From Acidobacteriota bacterium (GTDB taxonomy: Bacteria; Acidobacteriota; Terriglobia; Terriglobales; Acidobacteriaceae): a stretch of 64,000 bases of DNA. The notes under the pieces are model-generated. The model had not been told where the DNA came from. It ran no database searches and saw only the letters and a list, made by a program, of their open reading frames with translations. The position numbers and the translations under genes were made by a program. Below, in pieces: positions 9,353 through 18,117 of the stretch; positions within the stretch are counted from its first letter, which is position 1; each line of letters begins with the position of its first letter. The stretch spans positions 124,001 through 188,000 of the forward strand of contig QIBA01000057.1 of the NCBI GenBank assembly GCA_003225175.1. Reading direction: 5' to 3'.

Positions 9353-10057
9353 TCAGGCGGCGGCAATAAAATGCAGGCAACGCTGTAAGGCCTTCTGCTG
9401 CGCTGCAGTGAGATCCACAAACTCAAAACCGTGCGAGTCCGCGTTTTGATACCGCACTCTCGCCAGCAGCTCCAGCCTGACATCGCATTCCGGAATTCCG
9501 AAGACAAGTGAAACCAATTCGCCCGGCACCATCTGCGCGTCCACCTGTCCGCCACAACCACCCTCGGCAAGATCCCTCAGCGTACCTTCAAACCCGCCAT
9601 TCTCAGGTTCCCGATCCGGGAAGCGCAGCGTGAAGCTCGAGGAAGTGGCAAAGCGCGGATAACGCCGCCGAACGAGTACCGGCGGCGGATCATTCAAAAC
9701 GCGAGCAAGCGCCATGACCAGAGCCTGCGGATGCTCCTTCTCCACATAGGCGTCCACAATTCCGGGAGCGGTGGCTTCCGTCTGCGGATGGCGCGCAGAG
9801 TACATCAGAATGGGGAGCATGGGATGCGCGGTCTTGAGGATCTGAGCGACCTCGAGTCCATTGAGCTCGGGCATTTCGTAATCGAGAATGACGGCGTCGA
9901 GCGAGATCTTGTTCGCAAGTTCCAAGGCTTCGCGGCCGGTCGACGCGGGAACCGCGCGATATCCCACCGCAGTCAGGAACATGTCCAGCATCTGCAGGAC
10001 GTATGGTGTGTCGTCGACACACAGAACCGTTTTCGGACCGGCTGTTACTGGGGGCAT
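9353..10057 (-). CDS. Response regulator receiver domain fused to PilZ domain
   Basis: 234 residues from the ATG at 10057, chosen because GAGAGG precedes it at good spacing; the reading frame stays open upstream to 10135. The receiver domain spans 9-125, with acidic pocket VDD (~15-16), phospho-acceptor Asp59 in VILDYEMPELNG and the Ser/Lys switch region (MYSARH, YVEKE). The PilZ domain spans ~137-232, with RRRYPR and DLAEGG matching the RxxxR and (D/N)x(S/A)xxG cyclic-di-GMP motifs. It probably links a sensor kinase signal to c-di-GMP-dependent surface behaviour. No partner kinase is adjacent. Confidence 0.88.
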   Translation of the reverse strand: MPPVTAGPKTVLCVDDTPYVLQMLDMFLTAVGYRAVPASTGREALELANKISLDAVILDYEMPELNGLEVAQILKTAHPMLPILMYSARHPQTEATAPGIVDAYVEKEHPQALVMALARVLNDPPPVLVRRRYPRFATSSSFTLRFPDREPENGGFEGTLRDLAEGGCGGQVDAQMVPGELVSLVFGIPECDVRLELLARVRYQNADSHGFEFVDLTAAQQKALQRCLHFIAAA

Positions 10058-10170
10058 GCAGCCTCTCGGTTCATGATGATGAGGGTTTTGGGCATTCTCG
10101 CAGAGATGCCGGAAGTGCGGTGTACCAAAGGACATGTACCACGCAGGAACCTGTGCAAAACGACAAAAGA

Positions 10171-10196
10171 AAAGCCCCGCATTTCTGCGGGGCTTT
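10171..10196 (-). terminator. Rho-independent terminator of groEL
   Basis: A perfect 10-bp stem, AAAGCCCCGC / GCGGGGCTTT with a 6-base loop, lies about 40 bases after the groEL stop. On the minus strand the stem runs into a T-rich tract (TTTTCTTTTG). Confidence 0.9.
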
Positions 10197-10237
10197 AGGT
10201 GTTGCGCCGAAGGCGCGTCTGCCTGGACGGCGGCTCC

Positions 10238-12034
<1,797 letters not shown>

Positions 12035-12056
12035 TCAATGCTCGCGCGAAGCGCGC

Positions 12057-12377
12057 CTAGCTTGCCTTCCTTACTGATTTGGCAACGCCAGACAGGATGC
12101 CGAGCACTTCCTCTTCGCGGATGATCAGGAATTCTTCGTTGTCGATCTTGATCTCATTACCGGCGTATTTGCCGAAGAGAATGCGATCGCCTTCCTTCAC
12201 ATCGACGGGCTGTCTTTCGCCCTTATCGTTCTTCTTTCCTGAGCCAACGGCGATCACTTCACCCTCCTGCGGCTTTTCCTTCGCAGTGTCGGGAATGATG
12301 ATGCCGCCACGAACGGTTTCGCCCTCGTCAATGCGGCGAACCAGAATGCGGTCATGCAACGGGGTCAACTTTGCCAT
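12057..12377 (-). CDS. groES: Co-chaperonin GroES (Hsp10)
   Basis: 106 residues from the ATG at 12377 ([15 protein letters not shown]), the usual GroES start; AAGGAG precedes it. The mobile loop region is visible as [22 protein letters not shown], followed by [16 protein letters not shown] and [14 protein letters not shown]. It forms the heptameric lid of GroEL. A longer in-frame extension to 12425 is open but has no family support. The last ten residues ([10 protein letters not shown]) extend a little past the typical end. First gene of the groES-groEL operon. Confidence 0.97.
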   Translation of the reverse strand: MAKLTPLHDRILVRRIDEGETVRGGIIIPDTAKEKPQEGEVIAVGSGKKNDKGERQPVDVKEGDRILFGKYAGNEIKIDNEEFLIIREEEVLGILSGVAKSVRKAS

Positions 12378-12501
12378 ATCTGTATTCGACTCCTTGTGAA
12401 TTGAGTGTTTGAGTTGTACTTCCAAGTTGTTGAAACTATGAGAGCTAGTGTCGGCTTCCGTACGCAGTCACCCCAGTCATCCAGTGCGACGAGAGCAGCT
12501 G

Positions 12502-12528
12502 TTAGCACTTACGCCTAACGAGTGCTAA
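12502..12528 (-). promoter_or_regulatory. CIRCE operator (HrcA binding site)
   Basis: TTAGCACTT-N9-GAGTGCTAA on the plus strand, one mismatch from the CIRCE consensus TTAGCACTC-N9-GAGTGCTAA. It begins at the last base of the -10 box of the groES promoter, the expected place for HrcA repression under non-stress conditions. Confidence 0.97.
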
Positions 12529-12556
12529 TTGTAGGACTACAACTCTAGAGTGTCAA
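12528..12556 (-). promoter_or_regulatory. Sigma-70-type promoter of groES-groEL
   Basis: On the minus strand TTGACA (12551-12556) and TACAAT (12528-12533) are separated by exactly 17 bases, an almost perfect housekeeping promoter. It faces groES and is directly abutted by the CIRCE operator. Confidence 0.93.
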
Positions 12557-12918
12557 GAGCGTAATGGTTAAAGTTGAGTGAAAGACACTCAATGGGAGGA
12601 TTGGGTCATCGACTCATCGGCTGATCGACTTGCAGTAGCGACGGCGGGAGCCGCTGGGTGTCGACGCGACGGTGGAAGGATGTTACTGGCTCCATCACAC
12701 TGTACCTACGCTGCAGGTTGCCGACGATGGTTTAGAGGCAAACGCATTGGCTGGGACACTAGGGCTGTGACTGAGCTTACCCCCGGCTGAATCTCCCGGC
12801 CTTAAACAACTGGCGGACTCCATACCGGATGTCCTGACGCAATGATTCCATCGGCTCCTCCTGGAATGGTGCTTAGACGTGGAGCGATACCTTACCGTTT
12901 TATTGCCGGAACATCAAA
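12557..12918. other. Intergenic stretch upstream of the groES promoter
   Basis: About 360 bases between the groES promoter and the GATCCC array. No open frame with a convincing start, composition or similarity is visible on either strand, and no tRNA-like or terminator-like fold was recognised. Confidence 0.5.
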
Positions 12919-13016
12919 AATCCCATGAGATCCCTGAAGGTCCCACCAGATCCCTAGGGATATCCCATCGGGATCCCTGTGGATTGCCTGCGATATCCGA
13001 TTAGATCCCAGGATCC
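12919..13016. repeat. GATCCC/GGGATC word array 1
   Basis: Within ~98 bases the word ATCCC or its complement GGGAT occurs about nine times in both orientations, including the palindrome ATCCCTAGGGAT (12950-12961) and ATCGGGATCCC. There is no coding potential. The region resembles the array at 60504-60611 in vocabulary. Function unknown. Confidence 0.6.
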
Positions 13017-13031
13017 AGAAAAGGAGCGCAC

Positions 13032-13051
13032 GGGCACCGGGCCCGGTGCCC
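13032..13051. repeat. 20-base perfect GC palindrome
   Basis: GGGCACCGGG followed by its exact reverse complement CCCGGTGCCC, just to the right of array 1. It could form a hairpin or bind a dimeric protein. There is no T-tract on either side, so a terminator role is unlikely. Confidence 0.6.
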
Positions 13052-13360
13052 CGGATTGGCTCCAACTGGCGTTCCCGAATTGGAAACAAACCTAACATTT
13101 TCGTTTCCATGATGCGCGTGTTGCAATCGAAAGGCAACGTTCGTCCGTTGTTCGCAACATTTTTTGAGTTAGCCGTATCAAGAACTTACGAGGAACGCAA
13201 AAAATATTTTCGCAATCCGTTGCTCTAAACGAATTTGTCCCCCATCAATGGGATTCTCAAACTAAGGGGACTTTTCGCGCGTCGTGGACGCACAGGTTGT
13301 TCTCGCAACACCGAGCCTGAGCCAACGAAGAAAACCTGGCCGAGGGAGGCCGCAGGTCTT
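13052..13360. other. Intergenic stretch downstream of the aminopeptidase gene
   Basis: About 310 bases without a supported gene. It contains an A/T block AAAAAATATTTTCG at 13199-13212 that recurs near array 2 (60456-60470). Nothing else was recognised. Confidence 0.4.
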
Positions 13361-14707
13361 TTACTTCCCCTTCATCGCGGCTTCCACCTCTTCAGCGGTA
13401 TGGGGCAGGTCTTTCGTAATCTGCACGAGATTCCCTTGCTGGTCTACGTAATAAATGTCTTCAATACGCACGCCCAACTTCTCTTCGGGAATGTAAATCC
13501 CCGGCTCGATCGTGAATACCATGCCCTTGTCCAGCGGTACGGTGTAGTCGCCCGCGTCATGTACATCGAGGCCGACGTAATGGCCCAGTCCGTGAATGAA
13601 GTATTTCCCAAGAGAACCGCCATGCAGGTCCTTGCCGTGGGAATCAATGTAATCCCGCGCAACTTTGTCGAGCGAGTCCGAGCCTCCGCGTCCGATATGC
13701 GAGACGCCGGCTTTGAAGGCCTGCATCGCCGCTTGTTGTGCGCCGAGAACAACGTTGTAGATTTCGCGCTGTCTAGCCGTGAAGCGACCGTTCACGGGAG
13801 CGGTTCGCGTAATGTCGGAGGCATACATGGAACACTCGCCGGCAACATCCATCACGACAACATCACCAGACTGCATCGTTCCCGAATCAGCAGAGTAGTG
13901 GAGCACGGTGGAGTTGAACCCGGAGCCTACGATTGGAGCATAGGCAGAACGCTCGCATCCGCGGCGCTGGTATTCATATTGCATGAGTGCTTGAATCTCC
14001 CGTTCGCCGACTCCGGGATGGATCGCCTTCAGCGCGGCAACGTGTCCGGCCATGGAAGCTCGCGTGGCTTTCACTACAAGATCGATCTCGCCCTGATCTT
14101 TCAAAGTGCGCAGCTGCGCGATCAGCCGCTTCGCCTCCTGGAAGCCGCCCGCCCCGCCAAAGGCTTGCCCGCGACGCAACCATGCAAGAGGCTCGGTGGA
14201 AGCCGAGTCCTGGTCGTAACTTCCCAAATCGGAATACACCGGCGCACGTCCTGCACTTAGCACAGTCGTGAGCTCGTCGTGCATTTTGTCGAGCGGCTCA
14301 ACACGGTCGAAGCCCGTGATCTTTGTGACCTCGGCATCGCCCGGTCCCAACTTAGGTCCAAGCCACCTCTCCTCGGTCAAGTTGCGCGCAGGGAGAAATA
14401 GGATCTCTATATATGGATGGCCACCGGTGGCTTCGCCCTTGGCTTCCACTGCGGGCGCAATGAGGAGCGCGGCTCCGGGTTCGGTCCAGCCCGTGAGGTA
14501 ATAGAAGTTTGATTCCTGATGGAATCCAAAAATCTCATCAGACCGCTCCACCGGGGCGAACAAGACCACGAGGCCACCGTTCGTTTTTTGCGACAATGCG
14601 ACGCGTCGTGCGTGGTATGCGCTTGCATCCTGGCGTTCGAGCGCTATGAGTGAGAAGGAAGTTAAAAAAAGAAAAACAAGGAGAAGAAGAGGAGTTCGTA
14701 GTCGCAT
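13361..14707 (-). CDS. Exported Xaa-Pro aminopeptidase (M24B family)
   Basis: 448 residues from the ATG at 14707, chosen because it starts directly with a signal peptide (MRLRTPLLLLVFLFLTSFSLIAL); an in-frame ATG at 14764 would put 19 hydrophilic residues in front of it. The aminopeptidase P N-terminal domain (~25-190, NFYYLTGWTEPGAALL) is followed by the pita-bread metalloprotease domain with metal ligands in VVVMDVAGE, SDITR, HGLGHYVGLD, TIEPGIY and VRIED. It cleaves an N-terminal residue preceding proline and needs two Mn/Zn ions. The family is often cytoplasmic; the signal peptide implies a periplasmic peptide-scavenging role here. No clear Shine-Dalgarno site is seen. Confidence 0.9.
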   Translation of the reverse strand: MRLRTPLLLLVFLFLTSFSLIALERQDASAYHARRVALSQKTNGGLVVLFAPVERSDEIFGFHQESNFYYLTGWTEPGAALLIAPAVEAKGEATGGHPYIEILFLPARNLTEERWLGPKLGPGDAEVTKITGFDRVEPLDKMHDELTTVLSAGRAPVYSDLGSYDQDSASTEPLAWLRRGQAFGGAGGFQEAKRLIAQLRTLKDQGEIDLVVKATRASMAGHVAALKAIHPGVGEREIQALMQYEYQRRGCERSAYAPIVGSGFNSTVLHYSADSGTMQSGDVVVMDVAGECSMYASDITRTAPVNGRFTARQREIYNVVLGAQQAAMQAFKAGVSHIGRGGSDSLDKVARDYIDSHGKDLHGGSLGKYFIHGLGHYVGLDVHDAGDYTVPLDKGMVFTIEPGIYIPEEKLGVRIEDIYYVDQQGNLVQITKDLPHTAEEVEAAMKGK

Positions 14708-14875
14708 GGCAGGGAAGCGAGATTCTACACGAAAGGCGACGCTCGGCATTCGGCATCCGGCCATGAGGCATTTTGGCCAGAGGAAATGTGTTGCTCAATC
14801 TCGCGCGCTCGATTGTGCGCTTAGAACAGCAGCCGACTGGCCCAACGCTGATCGCCGAAAGCCGAACGCCCCGAG

Positions 14876-14908
14876 AAAAAAATACCCGCAGGTGCGAAGC
14901 CTGCGGGT
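14876..14908 (-). terminator. Strong rho-independent terminator
   Basis: On the minus strand a 9-bp perfect stem (ACCCGCAGG / CCTGCGGGT, 7-base loop, 14884-14908) runs straight into ATTTTTTT. It lies 370 bases after the GT2 gene and 170 bases before the aminopeptidase start, so it appears to end a separate transcript. Confidence 0.88.
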
Positions 14909-15035
14909 GGAGAGAACATTTCGATTAGAGAGGGCGAAACTCCATGCACTGACAAGAACCCAGCTTGCCAGAGCCTGGGAGGAGCATCGTTGAAAGCCAC
15001 CCCTGACTTTCCACAATGTCTCTTCGCCTAAATAG
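14876..15035 (-). ncRNA. Candidate structured RNA ending at the terminator
   Basis: The minus-strand RNA can fold into a closed multi-branch: GGCGAA (15028-15023) with UUCGCC (14938-14933) encloses a 13-bp hairpin with one mismatch (15018-14985) and a second hairpin CCCAG/CUGGG (14979-14959). An intrinsic terminator follows. No open frame in the segment looks coding. It was not recognised as 6S RNA, tmRNA, SRP RNA, RNase P or a known riboswitch, though 6S-like or leader RNA roles are not excluded. The 5' end is a guess. Pairings were found by eye. Confidence 0.35.
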
Positions 15036-15125
15036 ACGTCCAAAGGGCGGGGAAAGTTAGCGCCATAGGGCGTTCGCAGGCGAGATTTACAACTCTTTAC
15101 AACGCGATGTTGCCTGCAACTTTTG

Positions 15126-15269
15126 GCTAGGTGGTTCCGGGCGCCTCCGCCGGTAGGCGGCATCAGATTTCGTGACTGTGTGCTGAGCAGTCGCTCTTGG
15201 CACTGCATCGAGAATTAACACGAAGTCCCCATCTGCGCACCGGCCGAAGGCGGCCGGAACCACGCCAGC
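15126..15269. mobile_element. MITE-like element with imperfect terminal inverted repeats (copy 2)
   Basis: The left end (GGTGGTTCCGGGCGCCTCCG... then CAGATTTCGTG) and the reverse complement of the right end (CGTGGTTCCGGCCGCCTTCG... then GACTTCGTG) align over about 45 bases. Size and inner TTCGT block match copy 1 at 3923-4071. It ends just downstream of the GT2 stop codon. No open frame inside. Confidence 0.55.
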
Positions 15270-15275
15270 AAAACC

Positions 15276-16922
15276 TTAGACACCGACTGGAAATGGTTTT
15301 GTGCTCTGTGGTTCTGGGAGACCACGGAAACGCTCGAAGCGTCCCTGCAGCAACGACATCAGTCCCGTGTACCAATACCCAAGAACGAAGATCAGAAGGA
15401 AGGGGACGGTGATGTAATTCTCGTTGCTCAAGGCGTAGTACACGGTTGCTGCAAAATACGTCCCAATCAGAAGTTCGATCCAGGGAACGAAGCCCAGGCG
15501 CTTGCGATACTTGCGTGCTGCGATCGACTTCTCGCCCTTCGCCTGCACACGATATTTCGGCGTGCGCTTGAATGAAGATTTTATTCCGAACAGAGCTTCC
15601 ATAACCGCTCGAGTGTTCGTAACCGTAAGGCCAATGCCGAGCGCCATGAGAAATGGCAGGTAGAGAAAAGTCTTGGGCCAGCGTCGAGGGAACAATTCTT
15701 TCTGTGATACCAGATAAAAAGAAGAGATCGAGAATGTCGACGCCATAAACAGCGGCAGGTCGATCACCAGCATCTGGAACCACCCCTGATAAAAGCGGAT
15801 GATCATCGCCGGCAGCAGCAGCGTTGACAGCACAACCATAAAGGGATAACTGATATTTGCCGTCAAGTGATACCAGGCCTCAGTCTTTATCCGGAAGGGC
15901 ACATTTGAGCGCAGCACAGCAGGAAGAATCTTCTTGGCGGTCTGGATCAGTCCCTTTGCCCAACGTGCCTGCTGCGTTTTGAAGGCGGTCATCTCGATAG
16001 GAAGCTCAGCAGGGCATTCGACATCTTGCAGATACTTGAACTTCCAGCCTTTGAGCTGGCTGCGATACGAGAGATCGGTGTCTTCCGTCAGCGTGTCGTG
16101 CTGCCATCCGGCGGCGTCTTCGATTGCCTGCCGCCGCCACATGCCTGCCGTGCCATTGAAGTTGAAAAACACGTGACTGCGGGAGCGTGCACCATGCTCC
16201 AGGACGAAGTGCCCATCCAGCAGAATTGCTTCGACGTTGGTCAGGAAAGAATAATCGCGATTCAGGTGGGTCCACCGCGTCTGCACCATTCCTATTTCGG
16301 GATCGGCGAAGTGATGGACAACGCGCATCAACCAGTCTTCCGGCGGCACAAAGTCGGCGTCAAAAATGGCGATGAACTCGCCCTTGGCCGCCTTCATTCC
16401 TTCCTGCAGAGCTCCGGCCTTGAATCCGTAGCGATTCCTTCGATGATGATAGGTAATCGGATATCCCAATGCTGCATAGCGCTCCACGACGGCACTTGCG
16501 ACCTCGACAGTCTCGTCCGTCGAATCGTCGAGCACCTGGATATCGAGCTTCTCGCGTGGATATTCCATCCTGCAGACGGCGTCTACTAAACGGTCGATCA
16601 CGAATTGCTCGTTGAAGATCGGAAGCTGGACCGTGATGCGGGGCAGTTCGGTAAAGCGAGTCGGCGAATCCTCCACCTTGTTCCTGCGGTGCTTGTAATA
16701 GAGATAGACCAGCACGTAGCGGTGAATACCGTACGAGGCAAGAACGAATAGGACGATGAAATACGGAATCAGAAGCGCTAAATCGAAACTGTTGAGCCGA
16801 TACAGCCCCTTGAAGCCAAAGCCATTGATCCTGATGTCGCCAAAGTGACTCTTGAAGTAGTGTATGAGCCCATGAGGGGCAAATAGAGCGAGGCTCAGAA
16901 GTGTGGGGGAAAGGAGAGACAT
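15276..16922 (-). CDS. Membrane-bound family 2 glycosyltransferase (cellulose/mannan synthase-like)
   Basis: 548 residues. A membrane segment at ~46-76 precedes the GT-A domain, with the full processive signature: DDST (132-135), DAD (188-190), TED (279-281) and QQARW (317-321). Three or more membrane segments follow (~340-430 and ~485-525). This layout matches CslA-like/beta-glycan synthases and related ceramide-type transferases, which polymerise or attach sugars from a nucleotide-sugar donor on the cytoplasmic face while exporting the product. It is isolated from other polysaccharide genes, so donor and product are unassigned. Transcribed leftward towards the candidate RNA. Confidence 0.9.
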   Translation of the reverse strand: MSLLSPTLLSLALFAPHGLIHYFKSHFGDIRINGFGFKGLYRLNSFDLALLIPYFIVLFVLASYGIHRYVLVYLYYKHRRNKVEDSPTRFTELPRITVQLPIFNEQFVIDRLVDAVCRMEYPREKLDIQVLDDSTDETVEVASAVVERYAALGYPITYHHRRNRYGFKAGALQEGMKAAKGEFIAIFDADFVPPEDWLMRVVHHFADPEIGMVQTRWTHLNRDYSFLTNVEAILLDGHFVLEHGARSRSHVFFNFNGTAGMWRRQAIEDAAGWQHDTLTEDTDLSYRSQLKGWKFKYLQDVECPAELPIEMTAFKTQQARWAKGLIQTAKKILPAVLRSNVPFRIKTEAWYHLTANISYPFMVVLSTLLLPAMIIRFYQGWFQMLVIDLPLFMASTFSISSFYLVSQKELFPRRWPKTFLYLPFLMALGIGLTVTNTRAVMEALFGIKSSFKRTPKYRVQAKGEKSIAARKYRKRLGFVPWIELLIGTYFAATVYYALSNENYITVPFLLIFVLGYWYTGLMSLLQGRFERFRGLPEPQSTKPFPVGV

Positions 16923-17053
16923 TCAGCGCGCAAAATGAACTACAACCATTGTAGCTGAATGACTGAGCGCGCGGCCTTGGCCAGGGGTGCCAGAGAGGCT
17001 CAAAGCGGGAGCTTCGATTCGCTATTGAACGCCGAGTTGCAGCTGCCAGCGCT

Positions 17054-18100
17054 TTAGTTCAGGAACATCGTTCGATACAGCGTGTCTCTCTGCACAGGTT
17101 TAAATCCTGCGTCGCGGATGATGTGACGCAGCTCTTCTTCCGTTGTGCAATTTGAAGTTCCCGCGGCGCGCACGACATTTTCTTCCAGCATCACGGAGCC
17201 AACATCATTGCCCCCGAAACGCAATCCAAGCTGCAGAACCTTCAAACCTTGCGTCACCCAACTAGCCTGCACATTTTCGATGTTGTCGAGAAAGAGCCGT
17301 GAGATCGCCAAGAGCTTTAGATACTCGACAGAGGTGGCCTCGTCCCATCTGCGTCCGCCGAGAGCGGTGTTCTTCGGCTGGAAGCTCCATGGAATGAACG
17401 CGGTGAATCCGCCAGTCTCTTGTTGCAGATCGTAAACGACCTGGAAGTGATTGATACGCTGCTCGAAGCTCTCGCCAACGCCGAACATCATGGTTGCCGT
17501 AGTGCGCATGCCGAGTTGATGCGCCGTGCGATGGACGTTTAGCCAGTCGCCGGTCAGGCATTTGAGTCGCGCAATGCGATGGCGAACGTCGTCGTCGAGG
17601 ATCTCGGCGCCTCCTCCCGGAATGGAATCGAGGCCGGCGTCCCGCAGCCGCATGATGGTATCGCGAATCGTGAGCTCGCTGTACTCGGCGATAGCAATGA
17701 TTTCCGAGGCCGAAAAGCAATGCAGATGGACTTTGGGAAAACGTTCTTTGATTCCGCGCAGCAGTCGCTCGAACCAGTCGATCTTCAAATCCGGATGCAA
17801 GCCGCCTTGCATGAGCACACCCGTGCCGCCCAGTTCCAGGGTCTCTCGTATCTTTTCGTAAATCGTGTCGAAATCGAGGATGTACCCCTCAGCAGCCAAC
17901 TTACCCTTCAATGGACGATAGAAAGCGCAGAACGAGCAGTACTCGGTGCAAAAGTTGGTGTAGTTAATGTTGCGATCGATGATGTAGGTAACCACGCCTT
18001 CCGGATGCAGCTTGCGCCGCACGGCATCGGCTTCCATGCCGACGCCAATCAGATCATCGGAGCGGAACATATCGAGAGCTTGCTGTCGGGTCAGGGACAT
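17054..18100 (-). CDS. mqnC: Cyclic dehypoxanthinyl futalosine synthase (radical SAM, menaquinone pathway)
   Basis: 348 residues. The radical-SAM cluster motif is C51-TEY-C55-SF-C58, preceded by the MqnC-typical DRNINYTNF and followed by CAFYR. Other family blocks are QGGLHPDLKIDW, HCFSASE, PGGGAEIL and MMFGVGE. The enzyme cyclises dehypoxanthine futalosine in the futalosine route to menaquinone. MqnE is a relative, but the NINYTN and FYRP context favours MqnC. The gene starts 17 bases after the aspA stop and is probably co-transcribed with it. No other mqn genes are in the window. Confidence 0.93.
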   Translation of the reverse strand: MSLTRQQALDMFRSDDLIGVGMEADAVRRKLHPEGVVTYIIDRNINYTNFCTEYCSFCAFYRPLKGKLAAEGYILDFDTIYEKIRETLELGGTGVLMQGGLHPDLKIDWFERLLRGIKERFPKVHLHCFSASEIIAIAEYSELTIRDTIMRLRDAGLDSIPGGGAEILDDDVRHRIARLKCLTGDWLNVHRTAHQLGMRTTATMMFGVGESFEQRINHFQVVYDLQQETGGFTAFIPWSFQPKNTALGGRRWDEATSVEYLKLLAISRLFLDNIENVQASWVTQGLKVLQLGLRFGGNDVGSVMLEENVVRAAGTSNCTTEEELRHIIRDAGFKPVQRDTLYRTMFLN

Positions 18101-18117
18101 CTTCGGATGCTTTGATT

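Noticed and set aside
12919-13016. Possible replication origin, given GATC words and a nearby A/T block
   Set aside because: No DnaA boxes of the TTATNCACA type were seen near either array and no dnaA/dnaN/gidA neighbours are present.
12892-13137. Open frame on the minus strand across the GATCCC array
   Set aside because: Its composition is dictated by the repeat words, it has no ribosome site and shows no protein-like pattern.
14795-15208. Minus-strand frame over the candidate RNA
   Set aside because: Rich in Arg, Ser and Cys with no pattern, crosses the terminator hairpin and lacks a ribosome site.
16026-16589. 187-codon plus-strand frame inside the GT2 gene
   Set aside because: Overlaps the catalytic core of the glycosyltransferase on the opposite strand; composition is not protein-like.
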